From the NCBI GenBank assembly GCA_963844055.1, contig CAWJMN010000002.1, positions 1,798,001 through 1,862,000 of the forward strand: a DNA stretch of 64,000 bases, written 5' to 3'. This document shows positions 34,165 through 41,936 of the stretch, one piece after another (the first letter of the stretch is position 1; the number at the start of each line of letters is the position of its first letter). The position numbers and the translations under genes are program-made. This DNA comes from CAWJMN01 sp963844055 (GTDB lineage: Bacteria > Planctomycetota > Planctomycetia > Pirellulales > Pirellulaceae). The notes under the pieces are model-generated. The model was not told the origin of the DNA and did not search any database. It saw nothing but the letters and a program-made list of their open reading frames with translations.

Positions 34165-35496
34165 TCACGAGACACCCCCACTGGGGACCTGCTGAGTGGC
34201 AAGTTGTAAAGAAAGTTCTTCACAAACATGCCGCAGGGCAGAATCTTGTTCGAGGACTCCTTCGGTCTTTCGGCAGGCGTGCAGCACAGTGCTGTGATCG
34301 CGTGACGAGAAGAAGTCGCCGATGTCGTTGTAGCTGCAACCGGTGAGTTGGCGGCACAGGACCATGGCGATACCACGGGCATGCACAAGATGCTGCCGAC
34401 GGGATTGGCCTTTGAGGTCAGCCATGGTGACATGGAAGTGACGAGCGACGGCCATGACGATGTGTCGCATGGTGAGTCGCTTCTCGCCCTTTTCGCTGGT
34501 CAGCAGTTGGCCTAGCAGACGTTCATCGGCGGGACGGTTTTCTAATTGAGCTTGTGCGACGAGCTGTGTGATCGCTTGGCGGATTTGTGGCACGGTGATG
34601 AGCCGCGAACCACGCTTGGCATCATCCGAAACCAAACGGGACATCAGTTCTGGCGAGACGACGAGCCCTTGGCGATCAGCCATGTCTTGTACGAGCTGAG
34701 CCCGAGCCTCGGCCGCAGGGGGCTGTAGCCCAAAGGCAAGTCCGCCGAGCAGTCGGCTGGCAAGCATGGGCAGTAGCCCGCGAACTTGTGAAGGGGTTTG
34801 ACGCAGCGTCACCAAAAAGAGGCAATTGTCCGACTGCCAATGATCAAGCAGATGAATCAGCTCACGCTGGACGGGATGTTTTGCCGCAATGCGTTGCAGA
34901 TCATCAATGGCCAGCAATCGCAAGCGGCGATGGCGATTGCGCCAATCTTCTACGGCATCGACATCAACCGCGTTGGCATACGAACGGGCGAAGTCTGCGG
35001 CACAGGTATGCAAACAATCGCCAGCGGCGAGATCTTGATGAGCGGCTTGATACTCTCGAACGAGTAGCCCCAAGAGGAGCGACTTGCCAATACCGGTGGG
35101 ACCCCAAATGGTGATCGGGGAGTAGCGTGGCGGATTTTCAGCCACTGCTTGGGCCACCGTGAGGACCAACTGATTTTCGGGACCGGCGACAAAGCGTTCA
35201 TCGGGGCGATCGCTGGCAAGTTCTCGCTGGGTGACGGAGCTATTGGTGGCGGATGACAACCGCGGATCACGCTTGAGATTGGCGCGGGGTTCCCCTCCAC
35301 TCCAACCCACCGATAAGCCGGAGGCTGAGTGCTTGGATAATTCCAAAGGAAGAGAAAACAGACCGCTGACCACGATTGGTCCCATGCGAAAAGGGAGGCT
35401 CGGAGAGCTCGGGAAAAAGTCGGTTTTGGAGGGGCCGAAAGAAGCCGCCAAAACCCACGAATTCAACCCCGAAATTCTACCCAATTTTGGGTCCAT
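34165..35496 (-). CDS. dnaA: Chromosomal replication initiator DnaA, divergent N-terminus
   Basis: The 443-residue protein has a full AAA+ domain III beginning with ERFVAGPENQLVLTVAQAVA near residue 99. Walker A is GPTGIGKS (Ser instead of Thr) and Walker B is LLAIDDLQRI. Domain IV has the DnaA signature around HARGIAMVLCRQLTGCSYND and the box-reading SSRDHSTVLHACRK. The first 95 residues do not look like DnaA domain I, and an ATG at 35385 (MGPIVVSGLFSLPLELSKH) may be the real start. The protein binds DnaA boxes and melts the origin. The gene lies 23 bases after the cysteine desulfurase gene and reads toward the origin candidate. Confidence 0.93.
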   Translation of the reverse strand: MDPKLGRISGLNSWVLAASFGPSKTDFFPSSPSLPFRMGPIVVSGLFSLPLELSKHSASGLSVGWSGGEPRANLKRDPRLSSATNSSVTQRELASDRPDERFVAGPENQLVLTVAQAVAENPPRYSPITIWGPTGIGKSLLLGLLVREYQAAHQDLAAGDCLHTCAADFARSYANAVDVDAVEDWRNRHRRLRLLAIDDLQRIAAKHPVQRELIHLLDHWQSDNCLFLVTLRQTPSQVRGLLPMLASRLLGGLAFGLQPPAAEARAQLVQDMADRQGLVVSPELMSRLVSDDAKRGSRLITVPQIRQAITQLVAQAQLENRPADERLLGQLLTSEKGEKRLTMRHIVMAVARHFHVTMADLKGQSRRQHLVHARGIAMVLCRQLTGCSYNDIGDFFSSRDHSTVLHACRKTEGVLEQDSALRHVCEELSLQLATQQVPSGGVS

Positions 35497-35519
35497 TTGC
35501 GAGGTGAAAGTTCCCTGTT

Positions 35520-36710
35520 TTACCGATTATTTCGGCTCCGGATTTCGTGTACGCAGCGTAGGATTTTCGCGGCAGATTCCGCGATTTCTTCGGCAGTGGT
35601 CAGAGCGGACAAACTGAAGCGTAAAGAGCTCTCGACGAGGTCCTTGGAAAGCCCCATCGCCAAGAGGACGGGAGAGGGCTCGCTGCTGCCGCTGGCACAG
35701 GCAGTTCCGGTGCTACAGGCGACCCCGGCGAGGTCCAAAGCGAGTAGCAAAGGCTGGCGATCGACACCCGGAAACGCCACGTTGACCGTCGTAGGAAGTC
35801 GTGGGGCATTTTTGCCATGGATGACCGCCGAGGGCTCGCCGGCGAGAAGGCGATTTTCGAGGTCATCCCGCAAGGTGAGCATTTGCTGGCGATAGGTGTC
35901 GGCATGCTTCAAATAGCGACTTAAAGCCGCGAAAAAACCAACCGCCAAAGGGACGCTTTCTGTGCCCGGGCGGAGGCCAGCTTGCTGAAAACCGCCGATT
36001 TGCCGGGGGAGAAGGGAAACGCCGTGCCGTAGGACCAAGCCGCCAATTCCGAGTGGGCCATGGAATTTGTGCGGGGTGAGGGTTAGGGCGCTGACCCCGA
36101 GCTGGCCAAAATGGACCGGAATTTTACCCACCGCTTGAACGGCGTCGGTGTGCATCAGAATGCCGGCCGACAAGCAGCGCTTGGCAATCTGCTCGACGGG
36201 CTGAATGACGCCGGTCTCACTATTGGCGAGCATCACGCTGACCAAACGGGTCCGAGGTTCGAGCCAAGGCGTGAGAGAATCGACGTCTACTTGGCCACTG
36301 GGAAGCGTTGCCAGGTAGCAGACCTCTTCGGAGTCGATTTGCTGGGCGACCTGCAGAATGCTTGGGTGCTCAATGCGTGAGACGACCAAACGGGGGCGAT
36401 CTTCGGGGCGCTGGGGGCTGGGATGCTCTTTTTGCCAGTTGGACTGAATGCCCAACAGGGCGAGGTTGTTGGCCTCGGTTCCGCCGCTGGTGAAGAGGAG
36501 GGTGTCGGCCGTCATGCCAGTGGTCTTGGCACCCAGTAGGGCCAAGATTCCTTCGCGGCACTCTTCTAACTTGCGACGGGCCTTACGCCCGAGGGCATGT
36601 TGGCTGGCGGGATTGGCGGTGTAATCCTTCGAGGCAGCGAGCATCGCTTCCGCCACTTCGGGATGAAGTGGCGTAGTGGCGTTAGCGTCGAGATAGATGG
36701 GGCCGGACAT
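35520..36710 (-). CDS. Cysteine desulfurase (NifS/IscS-like)
   Basis: The 396-residue PLP enzyme should remove sulfur from cysteine for Fe-S clusters and thiolated cofactors. It starts PIYLDANATTPLHPEV; LFTSGGTEANNLALLG is the cofactor phosphate region. HTDAVQAVGKIPVHF and TLTPHKFHGPLGIGG contain the PLP Asp and the Schiff-base Lys (about residue 213). The catalytic Cys sits in the loop GTACASGSSEPSPVLLAMGL, near residue 338, which is the extended loop of group I enzymes. No iscU or sufE is adjacent. It is directly upstream of dnaA on the same strand, with only 23 bases between them, so dnaA may be read from its promoter. Confidence 0.93.
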   Translation of the reverse strand: MSGPIYLDANATTPLHPEVAEAMLAASKDYTANPASQHALGRKARRKLEECREGILALLGAKTTGMTADTLLFTSGGTEANNLALLGIQSNWQKEHPSPQRPEDRPRLVVSRIEHPSILQVAQQIDSEEVCYLATLPSGQVDVDSLTPWLEPRTRLVSVMLANSETGVIQPVEQIAKRCLSAGILMHTDAVQAVGKIPVHFGQLGVSALTLTPHKFHGPLGIGGLVLRHGVSLLPRQIGGFQQAGLRPGTESVPLAVGFFAALSRYLKHADTYRQQMLTLRDDLENRLLAGEPSAVIHGKNAPRLPTTVNVAFPGVDRQPLLLALDLAGVACSTGTACASGSSEPSPVLLAMGLSKDLVESSLRFSLSALTTAEEIAESAAKILRCVHEIRSRNNR

Positions 36711-36800
36711 GGGAAGCAGCCAGCGTGAAAGAAGAACCAGAGGCGGCGAATCTATTTTAGCCTGTGGAGCAAGGCTTGCGGGACAGGCTTGGCGGCGTGG

Positions 36801-38567
36801 CTAGACGCTGGTGGGGACTTTGGCAAGCTGGCTGACGCGCCAGTCGACAAGTTGGATTTCCACGTTACGACGGCCGCCGAAGTCGTTGATGACGGGTCGG
36901 AAGGCGATGTCCAAAGGAGCATTGATTTTGCTGAGCTCTTCGGCATCATCACCGAAGCCAAAGCCGACACCACGCATGGTGGTGCGATGCTGAACGAGTC
37001 GCATCGAAAGGTGGCGTTCGCCGCCGCCGATTCGTTTAGGTGGTTCGCTGAGCTGAACTCCGGTGGCACAAAGGACGGGACGGAGGTTCCCCATGCCAAA
37101 CGGGGCGAGCTGCTCGATTTGCTGCACTAATTGGGGCGTTAGTTGGCTTAAAGGGCCTTCGGCATCGATCAGCAGTTCGGCCAAGGGAGGACTAGTCGGA
37201 ATTTCCGAAGCGGCATATTCGCAAAACGCGGCGCGGAAATGTTCGAGACGAGAATCCTCTACTCGCAAGCCGGCGGCGGCGGCGTGACCACCAAAGGTGA
37301 CGAGGTGCTCGCTGCAAGCGGTGAGGGCGGTATGCAAGTTGAGCCCATTGGCAGTGCGGGCCGAGCCGGTACCAGGCTTGATGCCAAGTTGGTCTTGCGC
37401 GATGAGGATGACAGGTCGATTGAATTTTTCGGCCACGCGCCCCGCGACCAGTCCGATGACGCCGGCATGCCAGCCTCGACCTGCCAACACGAGAGCCGAG
37501 TCATTCTCGGGATCGAATTCTTCTTTGGCTTGTTTGACGGCAGCGAGCTGGATGCTGCGCTCGAGGCTTTCACGGCTGCTGTTGAGGGCGTGAATGTATT
37601 CGGCCAAGGTTTGAGCGCGTTCTTCAGACGTCGTGGTGAGAAGCTCTACGCCGAGTTGGGCTTGGCCAAAGCGCCCGGCCGCATTGAGACGTGGGGCCAA
37701 GGTGAACGCGATGTCTTCACTGGAGAGGCGCTCTTTGCTGGCGAGCTTTGTCACCTCAAGCAGTTTGCGGATGCCTAGTGGCGGATGGTTCAAAAGGCTG
37801 TTGAGGCCATGTCGAACCAGGATGCGATTTTCGTCGACCAGCGGGACCATGTCGGCGACGGTGCCCATCGCCGCTAGGCCAACCGCAGAGAGCAAAAAAT
37901 CACGCAGCGCAGGCGTGACCCGGCTGGACTGGCTGGCGCGCTGGCAAATGCCCCAAGCGAGCTTGAAGGCGACGCCGGCTCCGCAGAGGCCGCCGAACGG
38001 ATAGGCGTTTCCGGGCAAACGGGGATGGACGATGCCGGCCGCATCGGGCAATTGGTCGGCGAATTCATGGTGATCGGTGACGTAGAGCCTAATGCCGAGT
38101 TGCTTGGCGTGAGCGGCTTCTGCAATGCTGGCGATGCCGCAATCGACCGAGACGACAACCTGCGCGCCCTGCTTGGCGAGGTTGGAAAGGGCGTCGCAAC
38201 TGAGGCCGTAGCCTTCGTCCAAACGATTGGGGACGTAGTAGGAAACGTCTGCGCCGACTTGCTGTAAGCAGCTAAGCAGGATGGCGGTTCCCGTCATGCC
38301 GTCGGCGTCGTAATCGCCGTAGACAACGATCTTTTGTTTGGCACGGGCGGCTGCGTAAAGTTCATCGGCGGCGGCGGCCAAACCGGGCAGTGCGTCGGGC
38401 TCGCGCAGGCCCGTCATTTTGGCTTCGAGGAAGGTTGCGACGGCGGAAGGATCGTAGATGCCGCGGCCTAAGAGGAGCTGCGCAACGATGGAAGAAACGC
38501 CCGCCGATTTTTCGAGGGACGAGATGCGCTGTTCATCATGGGGAACGATACGCCAACGCTTGCGCAT
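36801..38567 (-). CDS. recJ: Single-stranded-DNA-specific exonuclease RecJ
   Basis: I set the start at the ATG at 38567 (MRKRWRIVPHDEQ), which has AAGGAG 9 bases upstream; the frame is open 17 codons further. The 588-residue enzyme is a 5'-to-3' exonuclease on single-stranded DNA used in recombination and mismatch repair. The DHH-family metal motifs are all present: VVYGDYDADGMTGTAILL, SVDCGIAS and YVTDHHEF. The later LAPRLNAAGRFG and FGGHAAAAGL (DHHA1) motifs are intact. The C-terminal OB domain ends with VDWRVSQLAKVPTSV. It lies 90 bases upstream of the cysteine desulfurase gene on the same strand. Confidence 0.96.
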   Translation of the reverse strand: MRKRWRIVPHDEQRISSLEKSAGVSSIVAQLLLGRGIYDPSAVATFLEAKMTGLREPDALPGLAAAADELYAAARAKQKIVVYGDYDADGMTGTAILLSCLQQVGADVSYYVPNRLDEGYGLSCDALSNLAKQGAQVVVSVDCGIASIAEAAHAKQLGIRLYVTDHHEFADQLPDAAGIVHPRLPGNAYPFGGLCGAGVAFKLAWGICQRASQSSRVTPALRDFLLSAVGLAAMGTVADMVPLVDENRILVRHGLNSLLNHPPLGIRKLLEVTKLASKERLSSEDIAFTLAPRLNAAGRFGQAQLGVELLTTTSEERAQTLAEYIHALNSSRESLERSIQLAAVKQAKEEFDPENDSALVLAGRGWHAGVIGLVAGRVAEKFNRPVILIAQDQLGIKPGTGSARTANGLNLHTALTACSEHLVTFGGHAAAAGLRVEDSRLEHFRAAFCEYAASEIPTSPPLAELLIDAEGPLSQLTPQLVQQIEQLAPFGMGNLRPVLCATGVQLSEPPKRIGGGERHLSMRLVQHRTTMRGVGFGFGDDAEELSKINAPLDIAFRPVINDFGGRRNVEIQLVDWRVSQLAKVPTSV

Positions 38568-38840
38568 GCTTACAGACTCCTTCCAAGTGTTGCCGTTAAT
38601 GCTATCAAGCATCACCATCGCAGCCTAGTCGCGCGAGGCTAAACGGCCGGGAGAATCGGAAGATCCCCACGTTGATTTTGAAGGTGGCCCGGGTGCGCAG
38701 CAAACGCCTGGATGTTTAAAAACAGTGCTGCGCGAGGGTCCATCGTCTTTTAGGCCAGCTGCGAAAAGGAGTGCAAGCTGGCCGGCTCCAAATGGGTTCC
38801 GCCAAGATAGAGGGGCGGACGACCCGATGGGGAGAAACGA

Positions 38841-39005
38841 CTACTTCTTCTTTTCGACGTGTTCCGTCCGCTTACGCAGACGTTGCGAATACTTCATCAG
38901 CTTGAGCTTCTCGCCACCTGGCTTACGACGGATCGTATAGTTGATGTCGCCCGTTTCGGAGCAAACCAAAAACACCGTTTCAGCCTTCTTCTTACTCTTC
39001 GCCAT
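38841..39005 (-). CDS. rpmG: 50S ribosomal protein L33
   Basis: The 54-residue product MAKSKKKAETVFLVCSETGD... has the L33 core NYTIRRKP and the basic tail KYSQRLRKRTEHVEKKK. The open frame continues upstream to 39086, but the family starts at MAK. Of the four zinc-ligand cysteines of the C+ form, only one remains (VCSET, then SQRL), so this is a zinc-independent C- type protein. L33 sits near the E site of the large ribosomal subunit. It is alone, with 273 bases to recJ; the recJ start lies at 38567. Confidence 0.95.
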   Translation of the reverse strand: MAKSKKKAETVFLVCSETGDINYTIRRKPGGEKLKLMKYSQRLRKRTEHVEKKK

Positions 39006-39167
39006 GACGTCACTTCTCTTACCAAAACAATTGCGAAAACAACCAAGCGGCTTGTGCCGAAAGCATGGCGACCCATCTAGGAACAAGGGTATTTGCCAAG
39101 CCCCGCAATATACCGCAAATCGGGCCGGTTAGAAAAGGGCGGATGAGGGTGGCAAGTTAGGGGAGAT

Positions 39168-39216
39168 GGCAGGAACGAGCGTCCCCTGCCAGAGAAAACA
39201 CCATCTATTGTGTTTT
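39168..39216. repeat. Two small inverted repeats downstream of the DoxX-like gene
   Basis: GGCAGG (39168-39173) pairs with CCTGCC (39185-39190), and AAAACAC (39195-39201) pairs with GTGTTTT (39210-39216). They lie 20 to 70 bases after the stop of the minus-strand DoxX-like gene, where a terminator would be expected, but the T tract is short. Confidence 0.35.
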
Positions 39217-39237
39217 CAAACTAGCTCAAGCGGGTGA

Positions 39238-39786
39238 TTAGTAGTCGTAGCTTTCGATTCGGCGAGGACGAACTTTGGCCCGGCGGGGCTTGAGGTGCAT
39301 CTTCAGCTGGGGCGGTGCGGGGGTCATTTCTGGGCCCCAAACTTCGGCCGGGAGGAAGACCCAGATGGTCCAACTGACCCAGGCGAGGTGGATCGCCAGG
39401 CGGATCACGCTGTAGGCAATGGCCGCGACTTGGCCGGTGGATTGGCTGGCGATCATTTGCTGGACAGAGCGCGGCAGGAAGCTGACGAGCATGACAAACG
39501 TTAGCAGCGTCGCGATGGGGCGGACTTCTTTTTGCATCAGCGAGAACCCGAGCGCCATTTGCAGCCAGCCAGCGATTGAAGCGACCAGCGTGGCCTTGGG
39601 GAGCAAGTCGGGCATGAACTGGGCGTAGCACTGCGGGATGATAACGTGGGCAACGCCAGAGAGGACGAGCCCAACGCCGAGCGCAGCGGCAGCTGGATGG
39701 TCGGTCGCAACTTGCACGGTTTCGCCGACCGCGGGGGGCTGCTTCCAGAGCCAATACAAAATCGGGATGACGACAAAGTACTCCAT
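39238..39786 (-). CDS. DoxX-like four-helix membrane protein
   Basis: The 182-residue protein has four hydrophobic helices: PAAAALGVGLVLSGVAHVII, VASIAGWLQMALGFSLM, PIATLLTFVMLVSFLP and IRLAIHLAWVSWTIWVFLP. The first helix pattern is that of the DoxX/DoxD-like superfamily, whose members sit in the inner membrane and are linked to redox or quinone chemistry without a precise role. The C-terminal tail is basic (KMHLKPRRAKVRPRRIESYDY region) and would be cytoplasmic. A second long open frame on the same strand (39221-39754) has a composition unlike a protein and is a shadow. Confidence 0.75.
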   Translation of the reverse strand: MEYFVVIPILYWLWKQPPAVGETVQVATDHPAAAALGVGLVLSGVAHVIIPQCYAQFMPDLLPKATLVASIAGWLQMALGFSLMQKEVRPIATLLTFVMLVSFLPRSVQQMIASQSTGQVAAIAYSVIRLAIHLAWVSWTIWVFLPAEVWGPEMTPAPPQLKMHLKPRRAKVRPRRIESYDY

Positions 39787-40128
39787 ACCTGGGCTATCGA
39801 GCCAACGAGGGAGTGGACTTCAGGGGTGGGGAGAGTTGGGGCTGGGAAATAGCTGAGAGTGGTGGCGAGTTTGCGGAGGGTATGGGTTGTGAGGTGCGGA
39901 GCGATGGAGGGCGGGTACATCCACAACGCTAAGTTGCTATGCCCGGTCCGAGTCATGGGGACACACTGGCCAGCCCCGAAACGAGTTCTTCTTGCGTGGT
40001 GAAGTGATCGCTCGGGGAACTTGCCAGTGCCACCCGGCAGTTAGGGAACCACGAAAGGGGAGCGGAGAGGGATTTGTACACGGAGGGACACGACCGGCAG
40101 AGGTGGGCGCTTTTTCTGAGCTCTCCCG
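39787..40128. repeat. 342-bp intergenic region containing short repeats shared with 40.9 kb
   Basis: No gene is seen. Words shared exactly with 40.89-40.99 kb are the 19-mer at 39891-39909 (copy 40970-40988), the 19-mer ACACTGGCCAGCCCCGAAA at 39963-39981 (copy 40891-40909), ACGAAAGGGG at 40051-40060 (copy 40913-40922) and GATTTGTACACGGA at 40071-40084 (copy 40926-40939). The order differs between the two places, so these are dispersed elements and not a simple duplication. Confidence 0.7.
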
Positions 40129-40512
40129 TTACATGTTGCAACCCTTGAATTTTCCGACGTACCAGAGCTGGTAGTCCTTCTTCTTGACCGACTTGGGCTT
40201 GGAGAATTCTTCGCCATCGGCAATGAAACAGGTGTTGAGGCCTTCAACTTCGAGAGCTTCAATCGCCTTCACGACAGCGGCTTTGGACTTCTCGGGAAAG
40301 TCCCATCCTTCCATTAGCGACTTCGGCGTGGCTTTCTTTTTGAACTCGGCAAAGACCAAGTCGTGATCGTAAAAGGAAACGCCTTGATCTGCGGCGAACT
40401 TGCTGATGGGGGCATCTTCATCGTCGCCATCAAAATCTTCTTCCATGTACTTTTCTAGTGCTTTGGCCGTTTTGAATTGGCCAACCCAGATATGGGCATT
40501 TTTGATCAGCAT
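40129..40512 (-). CDS. Imm22-type immunity protein
   Basis: The 127-residue protein starts at an ATG with AGGA 8 bases upstream. It has the pattern of the immunity 22 family: HIWVGQFKTAKALEKYMEED at the start, an acidic patch DGDDEDAPISKFAADQGVSF, then YDHDLVFAEF, and a C-terminal DYQLWYVGKFKG. Imm22 proteins neutralise toxins of contact-dependent or polymorphic systems in the cytoplasm. No toxin gene is next to it, which suggests an orphan immunity gene or a different use of the fold. It is surrounded by short dispersed repeats on both sides. The family match is from memory of the pattern and not from a search. Confidence 0.72.
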   Translation of the reverse strand: MLIKNAHIWVGQFKTAKALEKYMEEDFDGDDEDAPISKFAADQGVSFYDHDLVFAEFKKKATPKSLMEGWDFPEKSKAAVVKAIEALEVEGLNTCFIADGEEFSKPKSVKKKDYQLWYVGKFKGCNM

Positions 40513-41135
40513 GAGTAAATCCTAATGTTGACGTTGCGAACACTTAGAACTTCGATGATGCGGTCGTGGAGTCTAGACTTGTCGGCCAACCAGCCTAAGG
40601 GTTTGGCTTGTCCGTTGCGGTTGAAATGGCCTCACTCTCGGCAGAAAGCCAAAGAGCTCCCGGGCAATTAGAGTGACCTTACGACAGGATTTCAATCAGC
40701 AGATTCTGCCGGCCCACTTTTTTCAAATCGCAATTTGAAAACTGGCAGATTCGCAGGAAACGAGGGACAAAAGCATGGGGGCATCGGGATGGGTAACTGA
40801 GGCGGAGATCAGCGTATCGCCTTGGAGTTTACCAGCGAGCAGGAGACATCAGATGGCCTTGCGACCAGACCTTTTCAGAGCCTTTGGAGAACACTGGCCA
40901 GCCCCGAAAAGCACGAAAGGGGAAAGATTTGTACACGGAAGGACACGGAAGACACGGCCGGCAGTGGATGAGGTGCGGAGCGATGGAGATGGAGGGACAG
41001 TAAATCCACTAGTCCGACTAAGGTCATTTTGTCATGGTCGTGTTGAACCAACGCGGTTTGTGAGCCACGGGGGGATGACCGGGCGCTAACGCTTCCGGCT
41101 CTGAAAATGCGTGACATCTAAAAGCGGTTGTGCCA
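40513..41135. repeat. 623-bp intergenic region with dispersed repeats
   Basis: No gene is convincing. From 40891 to 40988 it holds second copies of the words found at 39.89-40.08 kb. Within it, ACACGGAAG is iterated imperfectly (ACACGG at 40933, 40943 and 40952). The 74-bp element listed separately follows at 41043-41116. The part 40513-40880 shows nothing recognisable. Confidence 0.6.
41043..41116. repeat. 74-bp dispersed repeat A, copy 1
   Basis: This copy differs from 47078-47151 at 4 of 74 positions. It begins TTGAACCAACGCGG and contains CGCTAACGCTTCCGGCTCTG. It ends 20 bases after the stop of the PIG-L gene, in the 3' region of that minus-strand transcript. Confidence 0.9.
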
Positions 41136-41906
41136 CTACTGCGCGGAGATGAGGACGCGTTCGCGGAGGGCGTCTCGCAGCGGGTTGTCATTAGGGCCGC
41201 AATAACCCATGTGCAAGTGGCGACGCCAACCTTCGGCATACTTGAAGAGGCAAGACATGCGGCCGAGTTCGGCATCGAGATCTTCCAGCGTTTGCAGGTA
41301 AGAATCGAGCCCTTGGCTTTGATCGAGCCAGAGCTTTTGGCTGGCGTGCTTGGCGAGCATCTTCTTTTTGAGCTCGATCAGGTCGGTCACATCGACCACG
41401 ATATCGGGGACGATGATTTTTCCGAGGGGATCACGGTGCGAATAGGGCTGCGCATGGTAGACGGTCACATTGTTGTTGACCGTTGGGCAGGGAGGATCGA
41501 CCGGAAAATTAGGCATTCCGCGAGTGAATGCGGCCGTCGTTGCCAGGCGGCACGTGTTCATGTGGTCTTCCATGTAGTCCTGCGGCGAATGCGTGAGGAC
41601 AATGTCAGGAGCCACTTGGCGAATGACGGAAGCGACCTTGGCCAGCGTGGGCTTGTCGTAAAAGATTTCGAGGTCGTTGCAGATACTCTCATGATAGACC
41701 GCGCCAATGGAGTGGGCGGCGGCGAGCCCTTCTTCACGGCGGATGCGCGTGATCTTTTCGGCATCGTACTGGGTGGTGCCACAACAGCCGTTGGCGAGGT
41801 TCCAGTAATGGATCTCGTAACCGTTGGCCCGGAGGAGCATCAGCGTTCCCGACATGAGGATTTCAATGTCATCGGGATGGGCAGCAATCGCAATCGCGCG
41901 TTTCAT
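41136..41906 (-). CDS. PIG-L family deacetylase
   Basis: The 256-residue protein opens with MKRAIAIAAHPDDIEILMSG; AHPDD is the zinc-binding and catalytic motif of the PIG-L/LmbE family. The third ligand region LTHSPQDYMEDHMNT is also present. Members remove N-acetyl groups from N-acetylglucosamine-type substrates, such as in bacillithiol or glycolipid synthesis. The protein is cytoplasmic with no signal. The gene lies 30 bases downstream of the squalene synthase/HpnE fusion on the same strand, so both are probably cotranscribed, though a metabolic link is not obvious. The long open frame on the opposite strand is a shadow. Confidence 0.92.
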   Translation of the reverse strand: MKRAIAIAAHPDDIEILMSGTLMLLRANGYEIHYWNLANGCCGTTQYDAEKITRIRREEGLAAAHSIGAVYHESICNDLEIFYDKPTLAKVASVIRQVAPDIVLTHSPQDYMEDHMNTCRLATTAAFTRGMPNFPVDPPCPTVNNNVTVYHAQPYSHRDPLGKIIVPDIVVDVTDLIELKKKMLAKHASQKLWLDQSQGLDSYLQTLEDLDAELGRMSCLFKYAEGWRRHLHMGYCGPNDNPLRDALRERVLISAQ

Positions 41907-41936
41907 AGTATGGCTATCGGGTAAGGCAGAGCAGCT

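Noticed and set aside
38841..39086. 81-residue form of ribosomal protein L33
   Set aside because: The first 27 residues are not L33-like; the family starts at MAKSKKK at 39005.
39221..39754. Second long frame on the same strand as the DoxX-like gene
   Set aside because: Its product is dominated by Arg, Pro, Ala and His and lacks the four helices seen in the overlapping 39238-39786 frame.
41130..41924. 264-codon open frame opposite the PIG-L gene
   Set aside because: It is antisense to a complete PIG-L gene with all motifs and has no protein family features.
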